64,000 bases of DNA, taken from Rubrobacter calidifluminis (GTDB lineage Bacteria; Actinomycetota; Rubrobacteria; Rubrobacterales; Rubrobacteraceae). The stretch spans positions 151,969 through 215,968 of the forward strand of contig NZ_JAQKGV010000003.1 of the NCBI RefSeq assembly GCF_028617075.1, in the 5' to 3' direction. The notes beneath the pieces are model-generated. The model was given only the letters and a program-made list of their open reading frames with translations, was not told the origin of the DNA and made no database searches. Of the stretch, positions 1 through 8,451 are shown in pieces (within the stretch, counting starts at the first letter, position 1; every line of letters starts with the position of its first letter). Position numbers and translations under genes: made by a program.

Positions 1-1
1 C

Positions 2-664
2 CTCTACCCGGAGTACACCGGGACCTCCCTCGAAGCGGTCTTCCACAAGAGCAAGACGCCGAAGACCCCGCAGGCGACCTACCAGGAGGCGAAGAAGCTC
101 TACGCCGCGCGCAACCCCTCCGACACGATGCTCCAGCCCGCCCCCTACAACAACACCTACGGCATCTTCGTCAGGAAACCGGTGGCCGAGAAGTACCACC
201 TCAAGACGCTCTCCGACCTCGCTAAAGCCTCCCCCCACCTGGTCTTCTACTCGTTCTCCGAGTTCCAGCACCGCCAGGACGGCTTCCCGAACATAAAGCG
301 CAACTACCCGAACATGGACTTCAAGAAGACGGTCGTGGTCAACAGCATCGGGCTCCGCTACCAGGGTGTCCTGCGCGGCGAGGGGGACGTCGGGATAGGC
401 TTCACCACCGACGGTCAGCTGCGCTCGCCGAAGCTCGTGGTCCTCGAGGACACCAAGCACATCTGGCCCTGGTACCAGCCGGCTCCGGTCGTGCGTACGA
501 GCGTGCTCAAGAAGCACCCGGAGATAAAGAAGGTCCTGGACGAGGTCTCCTCGCACCTGAGCGCGAAGACCATGCGCCGCCTCAACGGCGAAGTCGACCT
601 GGACCACAAGGATCCCGACCAGGTGGCCCGTCAGTTTCTCAAGGAGCAGGGTCTGATAAAGTAG
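2..664 (+). CDS. Glycine betaine/choline-type ABC transporter substrate-binding protein (OpuAC family), 5' partial
   Basis: The reading frame is open from the window edge, so the N-terminus (signal peptide and first lobe) is missing; about 220 residues are visible. The visible part starts in LYPEYTGT, a hallmark of the OpuAC/OsmF/ProX osmoprotectant-binding fold, and continues through a PAPYNNTYG segment and a late IWPWYQPAP segment that supplies aromatic residues of the type that cage quaternary amines. Proteins of this family capture glycine betaine, choline or carnitine outside the cell and deliver it to an ABC permease. The permease and ATPase genes are presumably upstream, outside the window. 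The C-terminus is complete and ends in a helical tail typical of the family. The ligand cannot be fixed from sequence. Confidence 0.85.
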   Translation, partial: LYPEYTGTSLEAVFHKSKTPKTPQATYQEAKKLYAARNPSDTMLQPAPYNNTYGIFVRKPVAEKYHLKTLSDLAKASPHLVFYSFSEFQHRQDGFPNIKRNYPNMDFKKTVVVNSIGLRYQGVLRGEGDVGIGFTTDGQLRSPKLVVLEDTKHIWPWYQPAPVVRTSVLKKHPEIKKVLDEVSSHLSAKTMRRLNGEVDLDHKDPDQVARQFLKEQGLIK

Positions 665-668
665 GGAC

Positions 669-1037
669 ATGCCGGCAAAAGCGCGGATAAAACCCGAGGT
701 CCTCACCGAGAACCGCATGCGGATAGAGCTCTACGACCTCGAAGACGAGGACGTGGAACAGACGATCCGGATGAAGGGCTGGGCGTGGGTGCTGGCGCGA
801 AACTGCTGGGCCTACGCCGGCGAGCCGGACTTCATCTACCGTCAGCTCCGGGAGGTCATCATCGACATACCGGGGATCGTCTTCGACGAAGACTCCATCG
901 AGGAGACCATCCGCACCATTGAAGAGAAGGCCCGCTCCGAGGAGGAGCGCGAGGAGGGGCGAGAGCTCCTGCGAAGGGCTTTCGAGAAGACCGGGCAGCC
1001 GGAGGGCCTCAGGCTCCTGGCCTCCTCTCAGGGCTGA
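669..1037 (+). CDS. Small acidic hypothetical protein
   Basis: A 122-residue protein begins 4 nt after the OpuAC stop codon, so it is probably co-transcribed with the transporter. I do not recognise the family. The protein is soluble, strongly charged and rich in Glu. A predicted helical tail (residues about 75-115, with EEKARSEEEREEGREL) could form a coiled coil. The central part (MKGWAWVLARNCWAYAGEPDF) is more hydrophobic and aromatic. No signal peptide, membrane span or catalytic motif is visible. Its 3' end overlaps the convergent phosphoesterase gene by 10 nt. Coding is supported by third-position GC bias and tight spacing; function is unknown. Confidence 0.7.
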   Translation: MPAKARIKPEVLTENRMRIELYDLEDEDVEQTIRMKGWAWVLARNCWAYAGEPDFIYRQLREVIIDIPGIVFDEDSIEETIRTIEEKARSEEEREEGRELLRRAFEKTGQPEGLRLLASSQG

Positions 1038-1840
1038 AACGGCAGCTTGTCGTAGCGAACGTAGCGCTCGATATCCGGGTAGAATCGGCTCGTCGAGGGG
1101 GCCTGGCGGGCGAAGCTCGCTAGCGGCTCCTCCTTTCCTCCGGGCTCTCGCAGGGTCACCCTCACGCTCTCCTCGTCGAGGTCTATGACGTTGTAGGTCG
1201 GTGGGCTGGTCCCGCGCACCCGCATGCACGAGACGGTGCCGGAGTGCACTATCCTCACCCCCGAGATGCTCCAGACCCACGGCACGTGCCGGTGTCCGGC
1301 GAGCACCATGTCCACCCTGAGCTCGCGCAGGATCGCCATCACGTCCCCCGCGTCGCGCAGGTTGTTGACGTCACGCCCGGTGCCGGGGACGGCGAGGATG
1401 TGGTGGTGGACGACGAGGATCTTCGGCCCCCTCTCCCAGCCGCGGAACTCGGAGTCCAGCCAGGCGTAGTGCTCCCGGCCGACCTCCCCCTCGTCGAGGT
1501 CAGGCTTGGTCGAGTCGAGCCCGACGACCTTCGCCTCCCCCTCCGGCACCTCAACGACCCTCGACCACTCCCGCATCCCGAAGATGTCCTCGAAGTGCCG
1601 GTATCCGACGCTGCGGGCGTCGTGGTTGCCCATTATCACGCAGACGTTCTCGCACTCTATGCGGTCGAGGTAGCCTTTCGCCTCCTCAAACTCCCACCGG
1701 TAGCCGTCGGTGGTGAGGTCCCCGGCTATCGCTACGAGATCCGGCCGGAGCGCGTTCGTCTCCTCTATGGCCGCCTCGAGCAGATCGGGCCGGAACAGGC
1801 TCGTCCCGACGTGGATGTCCGACATCTGAACTATTCGCAA
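1028..1840 (-). CDS. Calcineurin-like metallophosphoesterase
   Basis: 270 residues with the complete dimetal phosphoesterase signature: DxH (D8, H10), GD (G40-D41), GNHD (71-74), the histidine cluster HHH (145-147) and GHRH (182-185). These ligands bind two metal ions for phosphoester hydrolysis. The arrangement resembles the cytosolic 3',5'-cAMP phosphodiesterase/YfcE-type branch, but the substrate cannot be told from sequence. The start is TTG at 1840, 7 nt after the sortase stop codon, with an AAGGG upstream, so the gene is the second of a sortase-phosphoesterase operon. There is no signal peptide, so it is expected to be cytoplasmic. Confidence 0.85.
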   Translation of the reverse strand: MRIVQMSDIHVGTSLFRPDLLEAAIEETNALRPDLVAIAGDLTTDGYRWEFEEAKGYLDRIECENVCVIMGNHDARSVGYRHFEDIFGMREWSRVVEVPEGEAKVVGLDSTKPDLDEGEVGREHYAWLDSEFRGWERGPKILVVHHHILAVPGTGRDVNNLRDAGDVMAILRELRVDMVLAGHRHVPWVWSISGVRIVHSGTVSCMRVRGTSPPTYNVIDLDEESVRVTLREPGGKEEPLASFARQAPSTSRFYPDIERYVRYDKLPFQP

Positions 1841-1847
1841 GGCGAGA

Positions 1848-2645
1848 TCACCCTTTCTTCCCGGCCGGATGGATCGCCACCTGCTTCGCCTGTACTATGA
1901 GGCGGTCCAGGCTCGGCGAGGAGGAGTACATCGCCGGGCCTATGGTCCACCAGTCGTTGAGCGACGTGATGCAGGTCTGCAGCGTGACCGTGGTCTGCCC
2001 CGGGATCGGCTCGGTAACCGACACGTCCTGCGGGGTGACGGCGAACACCCGGGTGACGACGTAGTCGTAGGTGTTGCCATCGGCGTCTCTCAGTATGACC
2101 CTGTCCCCCGGCTTCATAGCTGGCAGCCTGTAGAACTGGTAGTAGCTCTGGGTGCCGGCGTACCCGATGCGGTGCCCGGCTATGTAGGTGTTGGCCCCCT
2201 TCTGCCAGGGGAAGCCGGTCGCGGGCAGCTTTATCGCCTCCTGGTTCATGACCGCCTCGGAGTCGGTGTTGGCAACCGTATCCCCGTAGATACCGAGCCT
2301 GGGGATGGTAAGGTAGAGCGTGGGGTCGCTTGGGGGACTCTTTATCACCGCCGCGGAGGGTTTCTTCCCACCCTTGCGGGCCTGCTTCTTCTCGTGTACC
2401 TTCCCATGCCTCGCGGCCGGGTGCTCCTTATTCGCCACCCGATGCGCGGCCCGGTGGCGGGTGGCCTGCCCGTGCTCCACCCGATGGCCCGGGGTCGCAA
2501 CCTGGTGCCGGGTATTCGCGTGCGACGCGGTGTGGGAGCGCTGCGCACTATGGTCCTGCCCGCAACCCGCGGCCACGAGGAGCACGATCGCGGCGAGGGC
2601 GGCCAGGACCAGCCGACCAGCAGTTCTATGAGATCGCCCGCACAT
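1848..2645 (-). CDS. Sortase (class E/F-like) with lipoprotein signal and His-rich linker
   Basis: 265 residues. The C-terminal domain carries the sortase catalytic set: His in AGHR (H158), Cys in TLQTC (C225) and a downstream Arg (R248). The TLxTC form of the cysteine motif is typical of sortases, cysteine transpeptidases that cut sorting signals and attach proteins to the cell wall. The N-terminus is unusual. A hydrophobic helix (residues 11-27) ends in a lipobox, VAAGC, with C28 as candidate lipidated residue. It is followed by a 55-residue basic linker containing more than ten His. Actinobacterial sortases are normally anchored by a membrane helix, so a lipoprotein form is odd. The start ATG has GGAAGGG about 8 nt upstream. 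No obvious LPxTG-type substrate is encoded in the window. Confidence 0.85.
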   Translation of the reverse strand: MCGRSHRTAGRLVLAALAAIVLLVAAGCGQDHSAQRSHTASHANTRHQVATPGHRVEHGQATRHRAAHRVANKEHPAARHGKVHEKKQARKGGKKPSAAVIKSPPSDPTLYLTIPRLGIYGDTVANTDSEAVMNQEAIKLPATGFPWQKGANTYIAGHRIGYAGTQSYYQFYRLPAMKPGDRVILRDADGNTYDYVVTRVFAVTPQDVSVTEPIPGQTTVTLQTCITSLNDWWTIGPAMYSSSPSLDRLIVQAKQVAIHPAGKKG

Positions 2646-2761
2646 GGCCCGACCACCCTTCCTCTCTTCGCGTGCTCACAACCCGTGGGATTCAGGCTCT
2701 ACATTCTACCAGCGGGCGTTCCCGGCCGGAAGCCGGGGATGGCTCGATGCCGGTCATGGGG

Positions 2762-2767
2762 TAGTAT
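2762..2767 (+). promoter_or_regulatory. Putative -10 box of the ABC exporter operon
   Basis: TAGTAT lies 45 nt before the chosen TTG start. The same hexamer precedes several other starts in this window. No convincing -35 is visible. Confidence 0.4.
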
Positions 2768-2811
2768 TCTTCTCCGGGCGAGAACCGACGAACGGAAAGG
2801 ATCCCGAGAGG

Positions 2812-3777
2812 TTGGAGTCGATCCCCAGAGCAGAGACCCGCGAAGATACACGGGCCACGGTTTTGGCCCGCAACCTGCGCAAGAGCTACGACGAGTTCGA
2901 GGCCGTACGCGGGATCGACTTCGAGGTTCGCCGGGGGGAATGCTTCGGGTTTCTGGGCCCGAACGGTGCCGGCAAGACCTCCACGATGCGCATGATCTAC
3001 TGCTCGGCGGTTCCGACCGGCGGCACCCTCGAGGTCGTGGGACTGGACGTACGCCGCGACGAGCGGGAGGTGAAGCGACGCATCGGGGTCGTCCCGCAGG
3101 AGAACAATCTCGACGACGACCTGAAGGTGCGGGAGAACCTCATCATCTACGGTCGTTACTTCGATCTCCCGAAGAAGGTCATCGAGCGGCGGGTGGACGA
3201 GCTCCTCGAGTTCATGGAGCTCAAGGACAAAGCCGATTCTGAGGTCGAGCACCTCTCCGGCGGGATGAAACGCCGGCTGGTGATCGCCCGGGCGCTCGTC
3301 AACGACCCGGACCTGCTCATCCTGGACGAGCCGACCACCGGCCTCGACCCGCAGGCCAGGCATCTCGTCTGGGAGCGCCTGCGCGAGCTGGCCGCCCGCG
3401 GTAAAACGCTAATCCTCACCACCCACTACATGGAGGAGGCCGCCCGCCTATGCGACCGGCTGGTCATCATGTGGGGCGGGAGGATAATCTCCGAGGGCAC
3501 GCCCGAGGAGCTCATCGAGCGGCACGTGAGCCCGCAGGTCCTGGAGTTCAACGCCGATGCGGGCACGCTCGAAGCTCTCTCCAGACTGCTCGAGGAGGAC
3601 GCCGACGCCGTGGAGTACGGCAGCACCCGGGACACCCTGCTCGTCTACACGCAGGATGCCGAACCCGTCCTCGAGAAGGTGCGCGCCTCGGGGCTCGAGG
3701 CCGAGAACACCACCTACCGCAGGGCGGATCTCGAAGACGTCTTCCTCAGGCTCACCGGAAGGAGGCTCACCGACTGA
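2812..3777 (+). CDS. ABC exporter ATPase, NodI/DrrA type
   Basis: About 321 residues. Walker A GPNGAGKT (49-56), signature LSGGMKR (about 148-154), Walker B LLILDEP (about 168-174) and the H-loop TTHYMEE are all present. The segment from GLDPQARHLVWERLR to the H-loop and the downstream SEGTPEELI closely follow NodI-type ATPases, which pair with an ABC-2 permease to export lipid-linked or hydrophobic molecules. An in-frame ATG at 2644 would add 56 residues of low-complexity, non-homologous sequence and overlap the divergent sortase start, so I prefer TTG at 2812, preceded by GGAAAGG. The permease follows with a 1-nt overlap. The substrate is unknown; drug, polyketide or lipid export is possible. 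Confidence 0.88.
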   Translation: MESIPRAETREDTRATVLARNLRKSYDEFEAVRGIDFEVRRGECFGFLGPNGAGKTSTMRMIYCSAVPTGGTLEVVGLDVRRDEREVKRRIGVVPQENNLDDDLKVRENLIIYGRYFDLPKKVIERRVDELLEFMELKDKADSEVEHLSGGMKRRLVIARALVNDPDLLILDEPTTGLDPQARHLVWERLRELAARGKTLILTTHYMEEAARLCDRLVIMWGGRIISEGTPEELIERHVSPQVLEFNADAGTLEALSRLLEEDADAVEYGSTRDTLLVYTQDAEPVLEKVRASGLEAENTTYRRADLEDVFLRLTGRRLTD

Positions 3778-4580
3778 TGAGGGGCGTGAGGTGGCCCTCG
3801 CCGCGCGGCTCCTACCGCGTCTGGCAACGGGAGATGACCATCTTCGGCAAGTACTGGAAGACCCTCACCTTCCCGAACTTCGTCGAGCCGATGCTCTACC
3901 TGGCCGCCATGGGGCTCGGGCTTGGAGCTTACATAAGGCAGGGCGGGATAGGCGGCGAGAGCTACGTGCAGTACATCGCGCCGGGGCTGCTCGCCTCCAA
4001 CGCCATGTTCGCGGCCTCCTTCGAGAGCACCTACAACACCTTCGTGAAGCTGAAGATCGACCGGATATTCGACGCCATAGTAGCAACCCCGGTCAACGCC
4101 GAGGACGTCGTCGCCGGAGAGTACCTGTGGGCCGGCACACGGTCCGCGCTCTACGGAACGGGCTTCCTCGCGGTGCTCGTGGCGATAGGCGAGATCTTCC
4201 TCTCCGGAAATCCCCTGATCACCTCGTGGTGGGGGCTTTTGATCCCGCCGTTCCTGTTCCTCGTCGGGATCACGTTCAGCGTGATGGGCATGCTCTTCAC
4301 CAGCCTGATAGAGCGCATAGACTACTACGCCTACTACTTCACGCTCGTGATCACACCGCTCTTTCTCTTCAGCGGCATCTTCTTCCCCGTGGACAACTTC
4401 CCCGCACCGGTGCCCCAGATAGCCTGGTTCACCCCCCTCTACCACGCGGTGAACGTCTGCCGGGCCCTGGCGCAGGGCCCGTCCTCCGGCACCTTCGGCG
4501 ACCTGCTCTGGATCGTCGTCTTCACCGCCCTGCTGGCGGCGCTGCCGGTACGCATCATGCGCCGCAGGCTCATCGGCTGA
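3777..4580 (+). CDS. ABC-2 type exporter permease (NodJ-like)
   Basis: 267 residues with six predicted membrane helices and an N-terminal cytoplasmic stretch (WQREMTIFGKYWKT) typical of NodJ/DrrB permeases. Hallmarks include the FVEPMLYLAAMGLGLG entry helix and the FLFSGIFFPVDNFP signature of ABC-2 permeases near residue 200. The ATG overlaps the ATPase stop codon in TGATG, so the pair is translationally coupled and should form a heterotetrameric exporter. Cargo cannot be inferred. The stop codon is followed after 30 nt by the promoter of the next gene. Confidence 0.88.
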   Translation: MRGVRWPSPRGSYRVWQREMTIFGKYWKTLTFPNFVEPMLYLAAMGLGLGAYIRQGGIGGESYVQYIAPGLLASNAMFAASFESTYNTFVKLKIDRIFDAIVATPVNAEDVVAGEYLWAGTRSALYGTGFLAVLVAIGEIFLSGNPLITSWWGLLIPPFLFLVGITFSVMGMLFTSLIERIDYYAYYFTLVITPLFLFSGIFFPVDNFPAPVPQIAWFTPLYHAVNVCRALAQGPSSGTFGDLLWIVVFTALLAALPVRIMRRRLIG

Positions 4581-4611
4581 GGGCAGGATACCTCCAGCGC
4601 GCTCTCTCTGG

Positions 4612-4617
4612 TAGTAT
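4612..4617 (+). promoter_or_regulatory. -10 box directly before an acetyltransferase start (leaderless)
   Basis: TAGTAT ends 9 nt before the ATG at 4627, which places the expected transcript start on or within a few bases of the start codon. Confidence 0.5.
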
Positions 4618-4626
4618 CCTGAGAGG

Positions 4627-5247
4627 ATGCACACCGGACACCACACCGTGCGCCTCGCGACCCCGGAGGATCTCGACGCGGTGGCTACGCTCGTAATCGA
4701 GGGATTCCGGGACCAGTTCGAGCCCATCTTCGGCCGCCGGATGACCGAGGCCGGGGAGATCATGCGCCGGTGGATCGAGCTGGAGCACGAGCTCGGCGGG
4801 GTAAGCACGCTCGTGGTCGAAGACGCCGCCGGGGTGGTCGCGAGCGTCGGCGTCCGCACGGGGCGTTCCCGGGAAGAAGAGCTGGCGCAGGGCCTCTGGG
4901 AGACGCTCCGCGACTCCCTGGGCTTCTGGCGGGCGAGCTGGTCGATGTTCCTCCTCTCCTACCCCCGCTACAGCGTGGACCCCTCGGAGGCGTACGTCGA
5001 GCGCCTGGTGGTCGGCGAGGACTGTCGCAGGCGCGGCCTCGCGCGCAGGCTGCTCGACGGGGCCGAGAGGATCGGCCGCGAGGCCGGCAAGAGATCGGTG
5101 GGTCTGCACGTGAGCTGCACGAACCGCCCTGCGATCAGCCTCTACGAGAGCGCAGGTTACAGAGAACGCTCCAGGGAACGCTCTCTGGTGACCTCGCGCT
5201 TTCTGGGCGTTAGGTACTGGATCTACCTGCGGAAGCCCCTCTCCTGA
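4627..5247 (+). CDS. GNAT family N-acetyltransferase
   Basis: 206 residues with a GNAT fold. Motif A, which binds the acetyl-CoA pyrophosphate, reads VVGEDCRRRGLARRLL (about residues 130-145, RxxGxA pattern), followed by a helix and the NRPAISLYESAGY motif-B segment. The family transfers an acetyl group to an amine; the acceptor is unknown. The gene stands alone after the ABC exporter with its own -10 box, and the mRNA is probably leaderless. Its 3' end overlaps the convergent hydrolase gene by 25 nt. Confidence 0.85.
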   Translation: MHTGHHTVRLATPEDLDAVATLVIEGFRDQFEPIFGRRMTEAGEIMRRWIELEHELGGVSTLVVEDAAGVVASVGVRTGRSREEELAQGLWETLRDSLGFWRASWSMFLLSYPRYSVDPSEAYVERLVVGEDCRRRGLARRLLDGAERIGREAGKRSVGLHVSCTNRPAISLYESAGYRERSRERSLVTSRFLGVRYWIYLRKPLS

Positions 5248-6353
5248 TCATCCGGAGGCTCATCCAAGCCTCCACGCTCTCCCCGCTCGAACTCCGGGGG
5301 CCACTCGAAGATCTCGTCCGGTAGCCCTCCCCGATGTTCCTGCCCCCCTCCGAGGTCCATCGTCTCGTCCAGATCGGGCCGAGGTGGTCCGCCGGTGTCC
5401 TGACGTCCAGCCCACTCCGTCCGTTGCGCCCCCCCGTCTGTCCGCTCCCCGCTCAGGAAAGCGCGCACCAGCGAGCAGAACTCTTCGGGGTACTCGACCA
5501 TGGGCAGGTGCCCGCACCCCTCCAAGACGCTGATGCTGGCCTGCGGCATGCTCTTGGACCAGTCGTCGACCGCCTCAGGGTCGACTATGTAGTCCTCCTC
5601 ACCGGTCACCACGAGCACCTCGCCCCTGATGGACCGCGCCTGGCGCGGGATCCTGCCGCGCGAGAGTTCTCGCCTGGCCATGCTCAGTGTGCGGCGGACG
5701 GCGGTCGGGGTCGAACGCCCGGCATCCTCGACGAGCTCCTGCCTCAGGCTCTTGCGGTCGGAGACGAAAGGCCGAAGCCACATCCTCCGCACCCATCCGG
5801 CGTGCTGCCCCAGGAAGTAGAACAGGGGCCCGACCACGGGCAGGGTGGCGAGCCAGAGTGGGGTGGGCAGATCAATCTGTCTCCCGTCCGCGGGCGTCGA
5901 GACGAGCACGAGACGCTCGACCATCTCCGGGTGGTCTGCGGCCAGTTTCACCGCCATCGCTCCCCCGAGGTCGTGTCCGACCACAGAGACCCTACCCAAC
6001 CCGAAGTGTGCGCAGAACGCGTAGAGCAGACGACCGCCGTAGCGTATCCCGTACCTGCCATCCAGGGGCTTGTCCGAGGCCCCGAAGCCCTTGAGGTCCA
6101 GGGTGTAGATGGTGAACCCGTCCTCCAGGACCTCAACAAGATCCTCCCACACCCGCGAGGAAGAGAGCCAGCCGTGCACCAGAAGGACCGGAGGACCCTC
6201 ACCCCGCACGTGGTAGCGGATGATGGATCCCTCGAGCTCCACGTAATCCTCACCTCTCGGGTTCTCGACCTCGAAGGCGGTGCGCCCGAGGACGAGCGCC
6301 GAGAAACCGAGCAGGCAGAATATAAGGACGACTGCGGCGACGATCACGCCCAT
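5223..6353 (-). CDS. Membrane-anchored alpha/beta hydrolase (Asp-nucleophile type)
   Basis: 376 residues. An N-terminal hydrophobic helix (about residues 2-24, VIVAAVVLIFCLLGFSALVL) is likely a membrane anchor. The hydrolase domain has VHGW (oxyanion region), a nucleophile elbow GHDLGG with Asp in place of Ser, an acid in GEEDYIVDPE and the catalytic His in GCGHLPMVE. GHDxGG elbows are characteristic of epoxide hydrolases and haloalkane or haloacetate dehalogenases, so the usual esterase label would be misleading. The C-terminal 60 residues are an acidic low-complexity tail. I start at the ATG at 6353; the longer frame (to 6455) would run into the upstream small gene and has no homologous look. 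Confidence 0.82.
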   Translation of the reverse strand: MGVIVAAVVLIFCLLGFSALVLGRTAFEVENPRGEDYVELEGSIIRYHVRGEGPPVLLVHGWLSSSRVWEDLVEVLEDGFTIYTLDLKGFGASDKPLDGRYGIRYGGRLLYAFCAHFGLGRVSVVGHDLGGAMAVKLAADHPEMVERLVLVSTPADGRQIDLPTPLWLATLPVVGPLFYFLGQHAGWVRRMWLRPFVSDRKSLRQELVEDAGRSTPTAVRRTLSMARRELSRGRIPRQARSIRGEVLVVTGEEDYIVDPEAVDDWSKSMPQASISVLEGCGHLPMVEYPEEFCSLVRAFLSGERTDGGAQRTEWAGRQDTGGPPRPDLDETMDLGGGQEHRGGLPDEIFEWPPEFERGERGGLDEPPDDQERGFRR

Positions 6354-6390
6354 CCAATCCCCCGCTTCCGGCCGGGTGCCGGAGCTCGGC

Positions 6391-6612
6391 CTAAGAGCTC
6401 CACCTCTTTCCAACGACGCTGCGCACGACGACCGAGGCAGCAAGGGTGGCGGCAACCGTAAACCCAGCCCTGAGCAGGGCCTCCTTCACGTCGTCTTTGA
6501 CACCCCGCTCCTCGGGCAGGTCTATGAGCCGCTCGGAGAGCCGGCTGGCCAAAATCGAGGAGAGAGCCGAAGAGAGTATGGTTATCAGCCGCTTCTGCAC
6601 TTCCTCGCTCAT
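6391..6612 (-). CDS. Small amphipathic hypothetical protein
   Basis: 73 residues lying 37 nt upstream of the hydrolase on the same strand, probably in one transcript. It begins MSEEVQKRLITILSSALS and has a C-terminal apolar stretch (AGFTVAATLAASVVVRSVVG) that could be a single membrane helix. I do not recognise the family. The fact that this frame is open and well biased in codon use supports the shorter start for the hydrolase. Confidence 0.55.
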   Translation of the reverse strand: MSEEVQKRLITILSSALSSILASRLSERLIDLPEERGVKDDVKEALLRAGFTVAATLAASVVVRSVVGKRWSS

Positions 6613-6710
6613 ACCAGAGAGCGCCTTTCCTTGAGAGCCTGCACAACCCGGCGGCGTGCCTCCGCCGCCAGTAGGGGATTCTAACCTCTATGCGTCCCGA
6701 AGTCCGGCCC

Positions 6711-7016
6711 TCAGCCGGCCTTCAGCCCCTCACTGTAGAGTTCCCGCAACTGTCCGCGCAGAACCGCCCTTTCGTAGGGCTTCGCATAGCAGTCTATACA
6801 GAAGAGCACCTCCTCGGGACGCCCGGGATGCAAATCGTAGTCGATCATAAACTCCAGCAGCTCCCGGAAACCATCACCAGCCTGATCCACGAACTCGGAG
6901 AAGGATATCCTCCCGGAGATCAGAAGCTCACACGCCTCCCGCCGGTCGAGACTCCCGAGGCGGCGGCTGGTGTGCCTCACTATGAACCCCGGGGTGCCCT
7001 CCACCTCCTTCTGCAT
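6711..7016 (-). CDS. Hypothetical protein
   Basis: 101 residues from ATG 7016, which has AAAGGGG about 7 nt upstream; a longer frame to 7085 lacks a comparable ribosome-binding site. The protein is soluble with mixed alpha/beta character, a pair of nearby Cys (FCIDCYAKPYE) and an acidic centre. I do not recognise the family. It heads a three-gene minus-strand group with the small protein and the hydrolase. Confidence 0.6.
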   Translation of the reverse strand: MQKEVEGTPGFIVRHTSRRLGSLDRREACELLISGRISFSEFVDQAGDGFRELLEFMIDYDLHPGRPEEVLFCIDCYAKPYERAVLRGQLRELYSEGLKAG

Positions 7017-7181
7017 GGATGGCCCCTTTCTTTCAGGCCCGCCGCAGCGGGCTCGGCCCACCTGCTCCCCGTAAACCTCCCTCATACCGGATCACTCCAT
7101 CCCGGCTCCCCAGTGTAATAGAGTTTACGTATCATATGCGGTTTTGTAAAGCCGCTTTCTCCAATTCCAACCCGGAGGCTC

Positions 7182-7187
7182 TATACT
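7182..7187 (+). promoter_or_regulatory. Putative -10 box for the NDH-2 gene
   Basis: TATACT lies 40 nt before the TTG start in an AT-richer stretch (7100-7190) that must also hold the divergent promoter of the 7016 gene. Confidence 0.4.
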
Positions 7188-7227
7188 CATTCCCTCCACG
7201 AGGAGGCGAAGAGACTCGGAGGCGATC

Positions 7228-8451
7228 TTGGACCACAGAGCGCGGCTCGTGATCGTGGGGGCAGGTTTCGCGGGGGCCTCGCTGGTATGCAACCTCCCCG
7301 CCGCGCTGCGTCGTCCGGGCGCCACCCTGCTCATCGACAGGGCGGACCGCTACTCCTTCATCCCGCTCGTCCACGAGGTGGCTTCTGGCAGGGTGCATCC
7401 CGAGAGCCTGATCTCCCCCCTGGAGCCGCTCTGCCGGGGGCGCTGCGGCTTCCTGCAGGCGGAGGTGGAAGGGGTGGACCTCGAAAGGCGCACGATCCAC
7501 ACCTCGGATGGGAGGATCATCGGCTACGAGACGCTGGTCCTGACTCCGGGCAGCGTCCCCGCCGCCCCTCCAGGACATCTGGAGGGGCACGTCAGGACGT
7601 TCTGGTCGCTTGAGGACGCGCTCTGGCTCCGCGACGAGCTGGCCCGGAGGTGGGAAGCCGCCCGCCGGGGTGGTAGTGCACCCCCTTCCGTGGCCATCGT
7701 CGGTGGCGGGGCCACCGGCGTCGAGCTCGCCGCCGAGGTGGCGATCCTGTTCTCCCACCTGCAGAAGCTGCCCGGCAGAAAGCCATACCCATCGCCAGTG
7801 GTACACCTCATCGAGGGCGAGCGCAGGCTCCTCGGGTGGCTCTCCCCTTACTTCCATTCGGTCGCGGTGGAGGAGCTGCAGCGCATGGGCGTGGAGGTCA
7901 GGCTCGGGCACTTCGTCGACGAAGCCGACCCGGAGGGGGTGAGGGCCGGCGGCGAGAAGATCCCTGCCCCGGTGAAGATCTGGACGGCCGGAGTCGAGGC
8001 CAGCCCGCTCGTCAGGTCACTCCCCGGCGAGCACGACGGCATGGGGCGGGTGCGGGTGAGCGGCAACCTCACCCTCCCTGATCACCCGGAGGTCTATGTT
8101 CTCGGTGACTCGGCGCTCTGCGAAACCCTAAACCACGAACCCCTTCCCCCCACGGCCTCCGTTGCCGTCCAGCAGGGTCCGTACGCAGCCCGGAATCTGG
8201 GCCGCAGGCAGAGGAGGATCAAACAACCCCCGTTCCGCTTCTTCGACCGCGGCTATGTGGTTGGGCTGGGGCCCGGCAACGCCGTGGCGGAGGCGCTGGG
8301 GGTCCGTCTGAGAGGACCCGCGGCACAGGCGCTCTACCGCAGCATACTCCTGTACTACATGCGGAGCAGGGAGGGCCGCCTGCTCACCCTCTCCGACTGG
8401 ACCTTCGATCCCGTGCTGGGGAGGCTGGGCTTTTCATCCTCATCCGTCTGA
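7228..8451 (+). CDS. Type II NADH dehydrogenase-like FAD oxidoreductase
   Basis: 407 residues with two Rossmann dinucleotide motifs: GAGFAG (11-16) for FAD and VGGGATGVELAAE (about 156-168) for NAD(P)H. The late FAD motif VYVLGDSA with the following PPTASVAVQQGPYAARNL is the NDH-2 signature. NDH-2 enzymes pass electrons from NADH to quinone at the membrane surface without pumping protons. The C-terminus carries amphipathic hydrophobic segments consistent with monotopic membrane association. The start is TTG 7228 with GGAGG five bases upstream. The 3' end overlaps the convergent ferredoxin gene by 12 nt. Sulfide:quinone reductase is an alternative, but its catalytic Cys pattern is absent. Confidence 0.83.
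   Translation: MDHRARLVIVGAGFAGASLVCNLPAALRRPGATLLIDRADRYSFIPLVHEVASGRVHPESLISPLEPLCRGRCGFLQAEVEGVDLERRTIHTSDGRIIGYETLVLTPGSVPAAPPGHLEGHVRTFWSLEDALWLRDELARRWEAARRGGSAPPSVAIVGGGATGVELAAEVAILFSHLQKLPGRKPYPSPVVHLIEGERRLLGWLSPYFHSVAVEELQRMGVEVRLGHFVDEADPEGVRAGGEKIPAPVKIWTAGVEASPLVRSLPGEHDGMGRVRVSGNLTLPDHPEVYVLGDSALCETLNHEPLPPTASVAVQQGPYAARNLGRRQRRIKQPPFRFFDRGYVVGLGPGNAVAEALGVRLRGPAAQALYRSILLYYMRSREGRLLTLSDWTFDPVLGRLGFSSSSV

Noticed and set aside
2644..2811. N-terminal extension of the ABC ATPase from ATG 2644
   Set aside because: Sequence is low-complexity, overlaps the sortase start region and carries the -10 box; TTG 2812 fits the family N-terminus.
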